A stretch of DNA of 64,000 nucleotides, from NCBI RefSeq assembly GCF_002135355.1, contig NZ_NEGE01000005.1, positions 113,347 through 177,346 of the forward strand, given 5' to 3'. The DNA comes from Acinetobacter sp. ANC 4169. GTDB taxonomy: Bacteria > Pseudomonadota > Gammaproteobacteria > Pseudomonadales > Moraxellaceae. This document shows positions 37,085 through 45,222 of this stretch, one piece after another. A program made the position numbers and the translations under genes. A model generated the notes under the pieces. The model was not told the origin of the DNA. It made no database searches and saw nothing but the letters and a program-made list of their open reading frames with translations. Position 1 is the stretch's first letter. The number at the start of each line of letters is the position of its first letter.

Positions 37085-37618
37085 GTGATTTCAACCAAAT
37101 CCGTTAAGCCCGCTTTACAACTGATCTATGTCAAACTCATGATGGATGTGATTGGCAGAGGTCTGGTAATGGCGAGTCAAGTCGACACCGAAGTCAAACA
37201 GGAAGTTGCAAAATTCCCTGTGGGTTTCGTTCTATCGATGAAAGTATTTCCCAATGGTCCTGCTTTTATTGCAAAAGTCACGGAAGACCATCAATTACAA
37301 TTACTTCAATCTGTAGATATCAAGCCTGATCTAACCATTACCTTTAAGCACTTAAGTCATGCTTTTTTAGTCTTTTCTTTCCAGGAAAGTACTGCACAGG
37401 CTTTTGCTCACGACCGTATGATTGCCGATGGGGATATTTCTTTCGCGATTCGCCTGGTGCGTTGCTTAAATAAAATGGAAGCGCTGATTTTACCTAAACT
37501 TTTGGCCGAGCTTGCTGTAAAACAATATCCAACTGAATTGAGCCTAAAAGAAAAACTGACTGGAGCTGCAAATATTTATTTGAAACTAGCTCAATCCTAT
37601 TTTAAACGGAGTGCATAA
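37085..37618 (+). CDS. SCP2 sterol-binding domain protein
   Basis: A 177-residue protein with GTG start at 37085. The central part (KFPVGFVLSMKVFPNGPAFIAKV...PDLTITFKHLSHAFLVF...AFAHDRMIADGDISFAIRLVRCL) has the hydrophobic-pocket pattern of SCP2-type lipid-binding domains. UbiT is one member of this group, but nothing here ties the gene to quinone synthesis. It overlaps the ribosome-site region of the following alcohol dehydrogenase gene (two bases between stop and ATG), so they are an operon; a lipid-like or long-chain alcohol substrate is a reasonable inference. Confidence 0.75.
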   Translation: MISTKSVKPALQLIYVKLMMDVIGRGLVMASQVDTEVKQEVAKFPVGFVLSMKVFPNGPAFIAKVTEDHQLQLLQSVDIKPDLTITFKHLSHAFLVFSFQESTAQAFAHDRMIADGDISFAIRLVRCLNKMEALILPKLLAELAVKQYPTELSLKEKLTGAANIYLKLAQSYFKRSA

Positions 37619-37619
37619 C

Positions 37620-38804
37620 ATGGCTAAGCCTTATTACGAATTTTTCTGTCCAGTAAAAGTTATCGCAGGTCATGCCGCATTAGAACATATTCCGTTTGAA
37701 CTTGCTACTTTAGGTGCCAAACGCCCGCTCATCATTACCGATAAAGGTGTACGCAGCAATAACCTGCTTGCACCGATTGAAGCTGCTTTTGAATCTACAG
37801 AGGCGGTGATTGGTGCTATTTTTGATGATGTACCACCCGATTCAAGCGTAGAAACCGTACGTAAGGCAGCACAAGCCTACCGCGACAATGGTTGTGATGC
37901 GATTATTGCCGTAGGTGGCGGTTCAGTGATTGATACCTCCAAGGCAACCAACATTTTGGTGACTGAAGGTGGTGATGACCTGCATAAATATTCAGGCGCG
38001 CATAACCTGCCAAAACCATTAAAACCATTCTTCGTTATTCCGACTACATCAGGTACAGGTTCAGAAGTGACTATGGTTGCTGTGGTTTCTGATCTTGAAA
38101 AAAATGTCAAAATGCCGTTTGCATCGTATTACCTGATGCCGCATGCTGCAATTCTTGATCCTCGCATGACGCAGACCTTGCCACCGCATTTGACCGCCAT
38201 GACTGCCATGGATGCCCTTACTCATGCGGTTGAAGCCTATACCTGTATGGCAGCAAATCCAATCAGTGATGCCTATGCAACGGCTGCCATTAAAAAAGTC
38301 AGCAACAGCCTGTTCAATGTTCTGGATAACCCAACAGATGAGTTTGGGCGCCTGGAACTGGCACAAGCTTCGACTATGGCCGGGATTGCATTTTCCAATT
38401 CAATGGTTGGTTTAGTGCATTCATTAGGACATGCCTTAGGTGCGGTGGCTCATTTGCCCCATGGTCTATGCATGAACCTGTTCCTGCCTTATGTACTTGA
38501 GTACAACAAGGAAGTGAATGGTGACAAAATTGCCGAATTGTTACTACCTTTAGCTGGACCAGACATTTATGCGCAGACTCCTGCACATTTACGGGCCGAC
38601 AAAGCGATTGCCACCATTCTGACCATGCGCGATCGCTTATATGCCTTAACCAAGTTGCCACGTACTTTACGTGAAACCGGTAAGGTTTCAGAAGCACAAC
38701 TGGATGAAGTGGCAGACAAAGCATTAAATGATGGTTCCATTATTTATAATCCTAAAGAAGCTACCTTGAGCGATTTAAAAGCGATTTTGGAAAAAGCTTG
38801 GTAA
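37620..38804 (+). CDS. Iron-containing alcohol dehydrogenase
   Basis: A 394-residue group III (Fe-dependent) NAD(P)-alcohol dehydrogenase. The nucleotide site is GGGSVIDTSKA. The two family signatures are visible: PTTSGTGSEVT, and the metal-binding AMDALTHAVEAYTC and VHSLGHALGAVAHLPHGLCMNL histidines. I start at the ATG at 37620 with GGAG upstream. Probably converts medium- or long-chain alcohols and aldehydes, given the lipid-binding partner, but this is inference. Confidence 0.92.
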   Translation: MAKPYYEFFCPVKVIAGHAALEHIPFELATLGAKRPLIITDKGVRSNNLLAPIEAAFESTEAVIGAIFDDVPPDSSVETVRKAAQAYRDNGCDAIIAVGGGSVIDTSKATNILVTEGGDDLHKYSGAHNLPKPLKPFFVIPTTSGTGSEVTMVAVVSDLEKNVKMPFASYYLMPHAAILDPRMTQTLPPHLTAMTAMDALTHAVEAYTCMAANPISDAYATAAIKKVSNSLFNVLDNPTDEFGRLELAQASTMAGIAFSNSMVGLVHSLGHALGAVAHLPHGLCMNLFLPYVLEYNKEVNGDKIAELLLPLAGPDIYAQTPAHLRADKAIATILTMRDRLYALTKLPRTLRETGKVSEAQLDEVADKALNDGSIIYNPKEATLSDLKAILEKAW

Positions 38805-38838
38805 ATATTGAAAATTAAGCGAATATAGCTAAAAATTA

Positions 38839-38868
38839 GCCTGATGTTTTTTTAAGCATCAGGCTTTT
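38839..38868 (+). terminator. Terminator after alcohol dehydrogenase
   Basis: GCCTGATG / CATCAGGC stem with T-rich loop, followed by TTTTG. Confidence 0.8.
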
Positions 38869-39069
38869 GCTTTGTGGAAAATTAAAGCTAATTTTTTATA
38901 TCAAATGGCATATTTTCTGCATTAAAAAATCATAAAGATATTGGCAAAAGGGTCCAAACTGGAGTAGATTGGCGCACTTTTGTTTTATTCATTTAGGGGG
39001 GGTCGTTCGTCTCAAACGATCCTTGTAATCATGACTGATCCTTGATCAACGATTAAGAGGATAACGCCG

Positions 39070-40464
39070 TTGACAAATATCTCTGGGACTCAACCGGCAG
39101 CTAAACTGCAAAAAACGCTTGGACTCTGGCACATTATTATTATTGGTTTAGCCTATATTCAACCAATGACATTATTTGATACGTTCGGTCTGGTTTCTGA
39201 AGAAAGCCATTATCACGTACCAACTTCGTACATTATTGCCTTAATTGCAATTCTGTTTACGTCTATCAGTTACGGACATATGATCCGCCGTTACCCGTCA
39301 TCTGGGTCGGCCTATACTTATGCGCAAAAATCGATTCATCCCAATGTCGGTTTTATGGTGGGCTGGTCATCATGGCTAGATTACCTGTTGTCTCCAATGG
39401 TCAACATCATTTTGGCAGTCATTTATCTGGAAGCACTTTTCCCTGAAGTTAACCATTGGGTTTGGGTGGTTGTACTGACTGCATTTATGACTGGGGTAAA
39501 CTTACGTGGTGCCAGATTTGTTGCCAACTTCAACGGTCTGATTGTATTGGTTCAGCTGGCAGTCATCGCTTACTTCACCTGGATGGTTTACACGCTGCTT
39601 GCAGGCGGGGTCAATGCCGATGGTACATTAGCAAATGCCAAGTACCAGTTGTGGAGCCTTGAACCCTTCTGGAATGAAATGACGGCTTTAGGTCCGTTAA
39701 TTACCGGTGCAACATTACTGTGTTTCTCTTTTACCGGTTTTGACTCACTCAGCTCACTGGCAGAAGAAACTAAAGATACTGAAAAAACCTTACCTAAAGC
39801 GATTTTCCTTACGGCACTGCTTGCAGGTATTATCTTCATTATCAGCACCTATTTCATGCAAATCTACTTTCCGAATGATCCAAAGACTTACTTTGAAGAT
39901 GTCGCTGCAACCCAGCCAGATATTCTTTTAGCGGTAGGCGGGGTAGCGTTCAAAACTGTAGTGCTTTACTTTGCAATTGTCACAGTGATGGCATCAGGTA
40001 TTTCTGCGCATGCAGGTGTATCACGCCTAATGTATGTGATGGGTCGTGATGGCGTGATCAATAAAAAGATCTTTGGTCATATCAGTCCAAAAAGCTACAC
40101 TCCGGTTTACAACATTCTGATTGTAGGTGCGGTGGCTTTAACTGCTGGTTTCATGGATTTGGACATCGTGATTTCGATGATCAGCTTTGGTGCCTTAACT
40201 GCATTTACTTTTGTAAATCTATCCGTAATTTCACGTTATGCACTACGAGATGGTCGCACCAAAAACATTAAAGACATTATCAGCTTTGTGGTGATTCCTT
40301 TACTGGGCTTCTTAAGCATTTTTGCGATGTGGCTAGAGATTGAAGATACCGCATTAAAATTCGGTCTATGGTGGGCAATGTTCGGTATTTTGTACCTGGG
40401 CTATAAAACCAAAGGCTTCAAACACCCGGCGCCGCAACACAACGAGTTTGATAATACGCATTAA
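39070..40464 (+). CDS. APC family amino acid/polyamine permease
   Basis: A 464-residue inner-membrane transporter with about 12 spans. TTG start at 39070 with AGAGGA nine bases upstream. The glycine-rich first helix (LGLWHIIIIGLAYIQPMTLFDTFG) and the SFTGFDSLSSLAEETKD segment resemble the PuuP (putrescine importer) branch. It has the FYG-like SSGSAYTYAQ second helix typical of the superfamily. Substrate unproven. Stand-alone gene, followed by a bidirectional terminator. Confidence 0.88.
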   Translation: MTNISGTQPAAKLQKTLGLWHIIIIGLAYIQPMTLFDTFGLVSEESHYHVPTSYIIALIAILFTSISYGHMIRRYPSSGSAYTYAQKSIHPNVGFMVGWSSWLDYLLSPMVNIILAVIYLEALFPEVNHWVWVVVLTAFMTGVNLRGARFVANFNGLIVLVQLAVIAYFTWMVYTLLAGGVNADGTLANAKYQLWSLEPFWNEMTALGPLITGATLLCFSFTGFDSLSSLAEETKDTEKTLPKAIFLTALLAGIIFIISTYFMQIYFPNDPKTYFEDVAATQPDILLAVGGVAFKTVVLYFAIVTVMASGISAHAGVSRLMYVMGRDGVINKKIFGHISPKSYTPVYNILIVGAVALTAGFMDLDIVISMISFGALTAFTFVNLSVISRYALRDGRTKNIKDIISFVVIPLLGFLSIFAMWLEIEDTALKFGLWWAMFGILYLGYKTKGFKHPAPQHNEFDNTH

Positions 40465-40482
40465 TGGATTGATTCCATGCAT

Positions 40483-40509
40483 AAAAAAGACGCTGAATGC
40501 GTCTTTTTT
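40483..40509. terminator. Bidirectional terminator
   Basis: AAAAAGACGC / GCGTCTTTTT stem with loop TGAAT between convergent genes. Confidence 0.88.
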
Positions 40510-40530
40510 ATTATTGTCTACTTTTTGATT

Positions 40531-41142
40531 TTATTCATTTTGTAGTACATATTGAATTTCTAGCATATTACAGCCAGGTATATCGGTTTCTTCTGGTAAG
40601 AATTGCACCTTTTTATTGTGGCTTAATATGCCAGTAGCAGTGTATTTAAAATTAAACGGATATTCCTCTGCTATATACACATCATTTTTATTTAAAGTCA
40701 CCGTCTTAACATCACAGCGAGCATCAGGCGTGGATGCATTTCGCCAGAACTCATCAATATTCACTAAATCTGAACAAGCTGACCGAACCACAGTTTTTGC
40801 TTGATCAGACTGATTTTCCCAACGAACTTGTAAAATAATTTGCTGATCAAGCTCATCTTTTGGTCCAATCTTTATCAATTGATCTTCTGCAACGATTTCA
40901 GAATTGAGAGGATGAATAAAACTTAAGGTCCGCTTGACCCCATGACAATAATCACTAACAGGTTTAGATAACCATATTTGGTAATGATCATTTAACTTTT
41001 GACCATTTACCACGTTTATAGGTTTACCATCTCCACCATTCCCGGTTCCACCTTTGGTCACCCCGGTACTTAATTCTTCGCCACATCCTGAAAGGAATGC
41101 CATACAGGTAAAATAAAATAAAAATCTGTTTTTATGTGTCAT
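40531..41142 (-). CDS. Uncharacterised lipoprotein next to DUF6502 gene
   Basis: A 203-residue lipoprotein: signal peptide then LSGC with C20, followed by a Gly-rich linker (TKGGTGNGGDGK). The mature domain has six more cysteines and no recognised family. Its start overlaps the end of the DUF6502 gene by 11 bases, so the two are translated together. Anchored probably in the outer membrane. Confidence 0.78.
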   Translation of the reverse strand: MTHKNRFLFYFTCMAFLSGCGEELSTGVTKGGTGNGGDGKPINVVNGQKLNDHYQIWLSKPVSDYCHGVKRTLSFIHPLNSEIVAEDQLIKIGPKDELDQQIILQVRWENQSDQAKTVVRSACSDLVNIDEFWRNASTPDARCDVKTVTLNKNDVYIAEEYPFNFKYTATGILSHNKKVQFLPEETDIPGCNMLEIQYVLQNE

Positions 41143-41932
41143 TTTGATATATCCCTAAACAAAACGTATGTATGGCTTCTGCTTTTCCTTCATCCAAGGC
41201 ACAGCATTTAACAGCGTATTCCATAAGCTGTTTTGAATAATCTTCCCATAATTCAATCGAATATTGTGTTAAAAGCTGCACTGATTCAGCAGTCAACTCA
41301 TCTGCACGTACAGCTTCTTCTAAGTGAGTAATTTGATCCGTTTCAAATAAATTATGCAGTCCGGCTTCAAGATGACTTTGTAAATTATGACTTAATAATT
41401 TTCGCGATTCTTGATGTAATTGATCCGGAATAAAGCTTCCCTTCTTTAAAACCACTTCACCCAAATCTTCATCCACAATTCCCAAACGAATTAACTCATT
41501 CAGTACGGATCTCGGATGTCTCTCAGATGAAATTTTTTTCACTAAAAACTCAAAACTAGGCTGTTCAGAATCACTAAAAGGCAGTCGTGGTGGACAATCT
41601 TCAGCAATCCATAAGCCAATGACCCGTGCAGGCACACTAATGGGTTCAGCCACAGTTGCCTCAGTCAATGGTTTTCCTGCAGCAGAAGTCTCCTTATAGG
41701 CACTTACATCTTTACGATGCAGACCTGCCAATAAGCTAATGGCTGAGACTGTAGTTTTTTGATCTAATCGTTCAAGTTCAGTTAATGCTTGTTGGTAAAA
41801 TATTGGTTTTAACGCAGCAGAAAACTCCATATAGCCCACCCCTGAACGCACAAGCCATTGAGTTAAATGGTTCATCAATAATAGAACTTGTTGTAAGTTA
41901 AATTCTGCATCGTTGGTTGGCAAATTACTCAT
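41132..41932 (-). CDS. DUF6502 family protein (possible DNA-binding regulator)
   Basis: A 266-residue soluble protein. The N-terminal part (LTQWLVRSGVGYMEFSAALKPIFYQQAL...TVSAISLLAGLHRKDV) fits the DUF6502 family from memory, and AISLLAGLHRKDVSAYKE looks like a helix-turn-helix, suggesting a regulator. The ATG at 41932 is preferred to one at 41956, since a motif shared with the divergent fadL promoter (41961-41976) lies just upstream. Divergent from the FadL-type porin gene and overlapping a lipoprotein gene. Confidence 0.75.
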   Translation of the reverse strand: MSNLPTNDAEFNLQQVLLLMNHLTQWLVRSGVGYMEFSAALKPIFYQQALTELERLDQKTTVSAISLLAGLHRKDVSAYKETSAAGKPLTEATVAEPISVPARVIGLWIAEDCPPRLPFSDSEQPSFEFLVKKISSERHPRSVLNELIRLGIVDEDLGEVVLKKGSFIPDQLHQESRKLLSHNLQSHLEAGLHNLFETDQITHLEEAVRADELTAESVQLLTQYSIELWEDYSKQLMEYAVKCCALDEGKAEAIHTFCLGIYQNDT

Positions 41933-41960
41933 ATTTCTAATATTTTCCCAACACATAAAA

Positions 41961-41976
41961 GTGAAATTTTCGCATT
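41961..41976. promoter_or_regulatory. Shared motif, DUF6502 side
   Basis: GTGAAATTTTCGCATT, matching 14 of 16 positions of the motif at 42404-42419. Located about 30 bases before the chosen DUF6502 start. Confidence 0.45.
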
Positions 41977-42403
41977 AATCTACAACTTTCTCCATTTACA
42001 TTCAATCTTTTCAACCTCTAACAAGAAAATAAGATTTTAAATCTATAAAATTTATTCTTAGCCACACCCCTTTAAGTAGAACTTACATGCACCAGACTTC
42101 TTAATATTGGAGCAATAATTACTTTTGTACTTTTCTCACTCTCAAAAAAATTTAGATATTTTTTAAATTTTTCTTTTTCAAAAGACGAGAAAAAATAATT
42201 TCGAAAGATCCCCAAATACGTTCCTTTTCTCTGAATTAATAATTATTTTTAGAAAAAATTAATATTAATTTAAAATCTATAATCAACTGTTTTTAATAGT
42301 TATTTTTTAATTATCTTACTTTATAAAACATGAAATTTTTCATATTTAAATTTTAAACTCTTCCCCTTTTTAATTTGGTTATGCTATTGTGCGCAAAATA
42401 AAT

Positions 42404-42419
42404 GCGAAATTTACGCATT
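42404..42419. promoter_or_regulatory. Shared motif with inverted repeat, fadL side
   Basis: GCGAAATTTACGCATT, set in a 7-bp inverted repeat AAATGCG / CGCATTT (42400-42420), about 47 bases before the fadL-like start. Confidence 0.5.
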
Positions 42420-42466
42420 TTATACACATTGATTCGTGTTAATAAATAAAAAGTAAAGGACTGGAA

Positions 42467-43885
42467 ATGAAATTAAACACTCTTACAACTGCCATTTTAT
42501 TAATGGGTCTATCAAGCTCTGGAGCTTTTGCAGCTGCAATGGATCGTTCGGGACAATCTATATCTGCATTCTTGCAACCAAATAATTATTTTGAAGCAGG
42601 AGTTTCTGTACTTGATGCCAATATTTCTGGAAATATGAGAGATAACTGGAATGTTCCATCAACAGATCAATTTAAATCTGGAGCTGATATGTCGAACACC
42701 AGCCTTGGTGATATGGCAGAAAGTTTTCTAATTCCAAGCTTTGCACTTAAATATCAAGCCAACCAACATATTTCTCTCGGCCTTATTTATGATCAACCTT
42801 TTGGTGCTAAAGCAAAATACTCAAACCAAGATAAAATTCATCCGACAGCTGTAGGTAGTGTTGGCCTTGGAGATACAACATTTGAAAATTCTGGCACATT
42901 TCACAGAAATGGCGAGTCAACTGAAGTATCCGTAGACAGTCAAAGTCTTTCATTTATTGTCGGTTATCAACCTAATGAAAATTGGAATATCTACGGTGGC
43001 CCTGTTTATCAAAGCGTAAAAGGTGATGTACAACTCCGTGGTAGCGTCTATGGCCCTCTAGGTGGTGGTATCTGTACCATAGCAGTGGGTCGCCCGATTT
43101 GTAGCGAAATGAAAGATTTAGATACTGGCAATATTAGCAATGGTTATAATGCCTCTATTCCTGAAAAATTTGAATTTGGCTATTTAGCCGGCTTAGCTTT
43201 TCAGATTCCCAAAATTGCCTTAAAAACATCTCTAACTTATCGCTCAGAGATCGATTATAAAGTCGATGTTGAAGAGAACATGTCGTATGCTAATTTAGCA
43301 CTCCTCTCTATTGTTCCATTAGGAGGATTACCAATACTCGGTAAGGATTATGTATATAAAGAGGGCAAAACCAAGATTACAACCCCACAATCTTTAAACC
43401 TTGATTTTCAATCTGGTATTATGGAAAACACCATTGCTTATGTGAATGTACGGTGGGTAGATTGGTCTAAATTCAGCATTCGCCCACAAAAATTTGGTGA
43501 ATTATCTTCCGCCCTTACTCAAAAGGTTGCAGGTACACCTCGTGGTTTTGACTTAATCTCTTATGATAAAGATCAAATCTCGGCAACTTTCGGTGTTGCA
43601 CGAAAATTTAATGATCAATGGGCGATTTCGCTAATTGGTGGTTGGGATTCAGGCACTGGTGAACTTGCATCAACTTTAGGTCCTATTGATGGTTATTGGA
43701 GTGCGGGAATCGGTGCACAATTTAGCCCGACACCATCTACCTTCATTCAAGCTGGAGCACGTCACTTCTGGTTCGGTGACGCAAAAGCACAGTCTGCAAG
43801 CTGGTTTGGAACAGAACGCTACGATGCCGACTTTACAAAAAACACAGCTATGGGTTATAGCATGAAAATTGGTTATAAATTTTAA
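42467..43885 (+). CDS. FadL/OmpP1-family outer membrane porin
   Basis: A 472-residue outer-membrane beta-barrel of the long-chain fatty acid / aromatic hydrocarbon transporter family. The signal peptide is cleaved after FA-A around residue 23. The mature part shows alternating beta strands, FadL-like ISLGLIYDQPFGAKAKYS, FGYLAGLAFQIPKIALKTSLTYRS and WSAGIGAQFSPTP blocks, and a C-terminal aromatic MKIGYKF. The usual NPAA motif of FadL is not seen near the N-terminus, so the hatch region differs. Ribosome site AAAGGA. A terminator at 44052-44082 follows. Confidence 0.88.
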   Translation: MKLNTLTTAILLMGLSSSGAFAAAMDRSGQSISAFLQPNNYFEAGVSVLDANISGNMRDNWNVPSTDQFKSGADMSNTSLGDMAESFLIPSFALKYQANQHISLGLIYDQPFGAKAKYSNQDKIHPTAVGSVGLGDTTFENSGTFHRNGESTEVSVDSQSLSFIVGYQPNENWNIYGGPVYQSVKGDVQLRGSVYGPLGGGICTIAVGRPICSEMKDLDTGNISNGYNASIPEKFEFGYLAGLAFQIPKIALKTSLTYRSEIDYKVDVEENMSYANLALLSIVPLGGLPILGKDYVYKEGKTKITTPQSLNLDFQSGIMENTIAYVNVRWVDWSKFSIRPQKFGELSSALTQKVAGTPRGFDLISYDKDQISATFGVARKFNDQWAISLIGGWDSGTGELASTLGPIDGYWSAGIGAQFSPTPSTFIQAGARHFWFGDAKAQSASWFGTERYDADFTKNTAMGYSMKIGYKF

Positions 43886-43966
43886 TTCATGAATCTGCTG
43901 CTTAAAACAGTTTGAAAGTATCGCGATTTAAGAATCATGAACATGGTTTCTTACTCCATTTAATCT

Positions 43967-44036
43967 CTTATACATTTATATGGAAATAGAGGATTGCTCT
44001 ATTTCATCTATTTCTAAAAATATATAAATGTATAAG
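43967..44036. repeat. Nested palindromic element downstream of the fadL-like gene
   Basis: Outer perfect arms CTTATACATTTATAT (43967-43981) and ATATAAATGTATAAG (44022-44036) enclose an inner perfect hairpin GAAATAGAG / CTCTATTTC (43983-43991, 43997-44005) with loop GATTG. It does not end in a T-run and is separate from the terminator 16 bases further on. Confidence 0.7.
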
Positions 44037-44051
44037 CGCGATCTTTCTTTT

Positions 44052-44082
44052 TTCCCACTTATTTCCTTGAGTGGGTTTTTTT
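44052..44082 (+). terminator. Terminator of the fadL-like gene
   Basis: CCCACT / AGTGGG stem with a 10-nt loop and a T7 run. Confidence 0.75.
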
Positions 44083-44103
44083 ATATTTTAAGCTCTTGAA
44101 CGG

Positions 44104-44556
44104 CTATTTAATCCGGCAATTAAATCCCATCCTGCTATCTACCAGATTGTCCCGATAGCCCAGCGCCTGAATAAAGGCATTCCGGTCCTGCAACAGTTTT
44201 TGGTCTGGCTCGCTCAAACGTGCTTTATTTTCAACAGCCAGCCTATAGATGTCATTAATGATATTTTGATAGATACCGCACACTTGCTGACGTTTTTCTT
44301 TTTTAAGCTGCCGCCCTGTCCAACTCCATTCAAAATCATCACTCGTTAAAGTCTTGCCCCATGCTTCAATTTGCTGATTCATCCGTTGCTGCATGTCTTT
44401 TAAGCCTTGCTGAATTTCGGCTTGAGTAATGGGTTTGACTGTTTCCGTTGCTGCCTGATGAGCAGCTGGAGATTCTGCAAAAGAAGGTACCGGCATAATA
44501 GCTGTAACGAATGCAAGAGCAGCCAACCCAGTAATAAAAAATGTATATTTCTTCAT
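44104..44556 (-). CDS. Exported uncharacterised protein
   Basis: A 150-residue protein with a clear Sec signal peptide (KKYTFFITGLAALAFVTAIM...SFA-ES, cleavage near residue 27). The mature domain is helical with a Gln-rich N-terminal helix (EIQQGLKDMQQRMNQQIEAWGK), and two cysteines (QQVCGIY, and near the end FNCRIK) that could pair. No family recognised. ATG at 44556 used; upstream TTG gives a worse signal peptide. Confidence 0.7.
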   Translation of the reverse strand: MKKYTFFITGLAALAFVTAIMPVPSFAESPAAHQAATETVKPITQAEIQQGLKDMQQRMNQQIEAWGKTLTSDDFEWSWTGRQLKKEKRQQVCGIYQNIINDIYRLAVENKARLSEPDQKLLQDRNAFIQALGYRDNLVDSRMGFNCRIK

Positions 44557-44661
44557 CCAATTCAATATCAAGTTCAATGTGTACTCACTTTAGTTCTTAT
44601 TTATTCTCTTTTTATAACTAAAATTGATGAAATGGAGAAGATAAAATGAGTCACACTTACA

Positions 44662-44688
44662 TAAAAAAACCACCCTCAGGTGGTTTTT
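44662..44688 (-). terminator. Terminator after trmL
   Basis: AAACCACC / GGTGGTTT stem, loop CTCA (plus strand); on the minus strand a long T-run follows. Confidence 0.85.
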
Positions 44689-44705
44689 AATGATCAGTTC
44701 AATCT

Positions 44706-45185
44706 TTATTTTAATTCTTGAAAGCCTTGTTGACGCCAAGCTTCATACAAAATAACTGCTGTAGCATTGGATAAGTTCAAACTGCGCGAATTTGCTGCCA
44801 TCGGTAAACGAATCCAGTGTTCTTTCGGGAACATCATGCGCACATCTTCAGGCAAACCTCGGGTTTCCGGCCCCATTAACAAGGCAACCGGACGGTTTAA
44901 ATTTGAAGTATGCGGTGTTTCAAAACCCTTGGTGGTTAAAGGGTAAATTGCATCATTATCAATACCCTGCTCTTTTAAATGAGCCAGACAATCTGCAAAA
45001 TTTTCCCAAACTTTCATATGCGCCCATTCATGATAGTCCAGACCCGCACGTCTGAGCTTCTTGTCATCAAGCTCAAAACCAAGCGGTTTTACCAGATGCA
45101 ACTGTGCACCGGTATTGGCACATAAACGGATGATATTCCCAGTATTTGCAGGAATTTCAGGCTCATACAAAACAACATGAATCAC
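44706..45185 (-). CDS. trmL: tRNA (cytidine/uridine(34)-2'-O)-methyltransferase
   Basis: SPOUT methyltransferase that methylates the wobble ribose of tRNA-Leu isoacceptors. The 159-residue single-domain protein has the knot motifs NTGNIIRLCANTGA, LLMGPETRGLP and IRLPMAANSRSLNLSNATAVILYEAWRQ. Length and motifs are typical. 37 bases downstream of cysG on the same strand. Confidence 0.95.
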   Translation of the reverse strand: MIHVVLYEPEIPANTGNIIRLCANTGAQLHLVKPLGFELDDKKLRRAGLDYHEWAHMKVWENFADCLAHLKEQGIDNDAIYPLTTKGFETPHTSNLNRPVALLMGPETRGLPEDVRMMFPKEHWIRLPMAANSRSLNLSNATAVILYEAWRQQGFQELK

Positions 45186-45222
45186 AGGATTTCTCTACTC
45201 TTTCAACGCAACAAGGCCTGAA

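Larger units (their letters stand above)
41957..42466. other. AT-rich divergent intergenic region
   Basis: 510 bases without a gene, holding the divergent promoters of the DUF6502 operon and the fadL-like gene. Two copies of a related 16-bp motif sit near its two ends. Otherwise only AT-rich sequence with T- and A-runs. Confidence 0.6.

Noticed and set aside
38993..39030. G-run followed by TCGTT / AACGA inverted pair upstream of the APC permease
   Set aside because: Only five paired bases; not distinguishable from chance.
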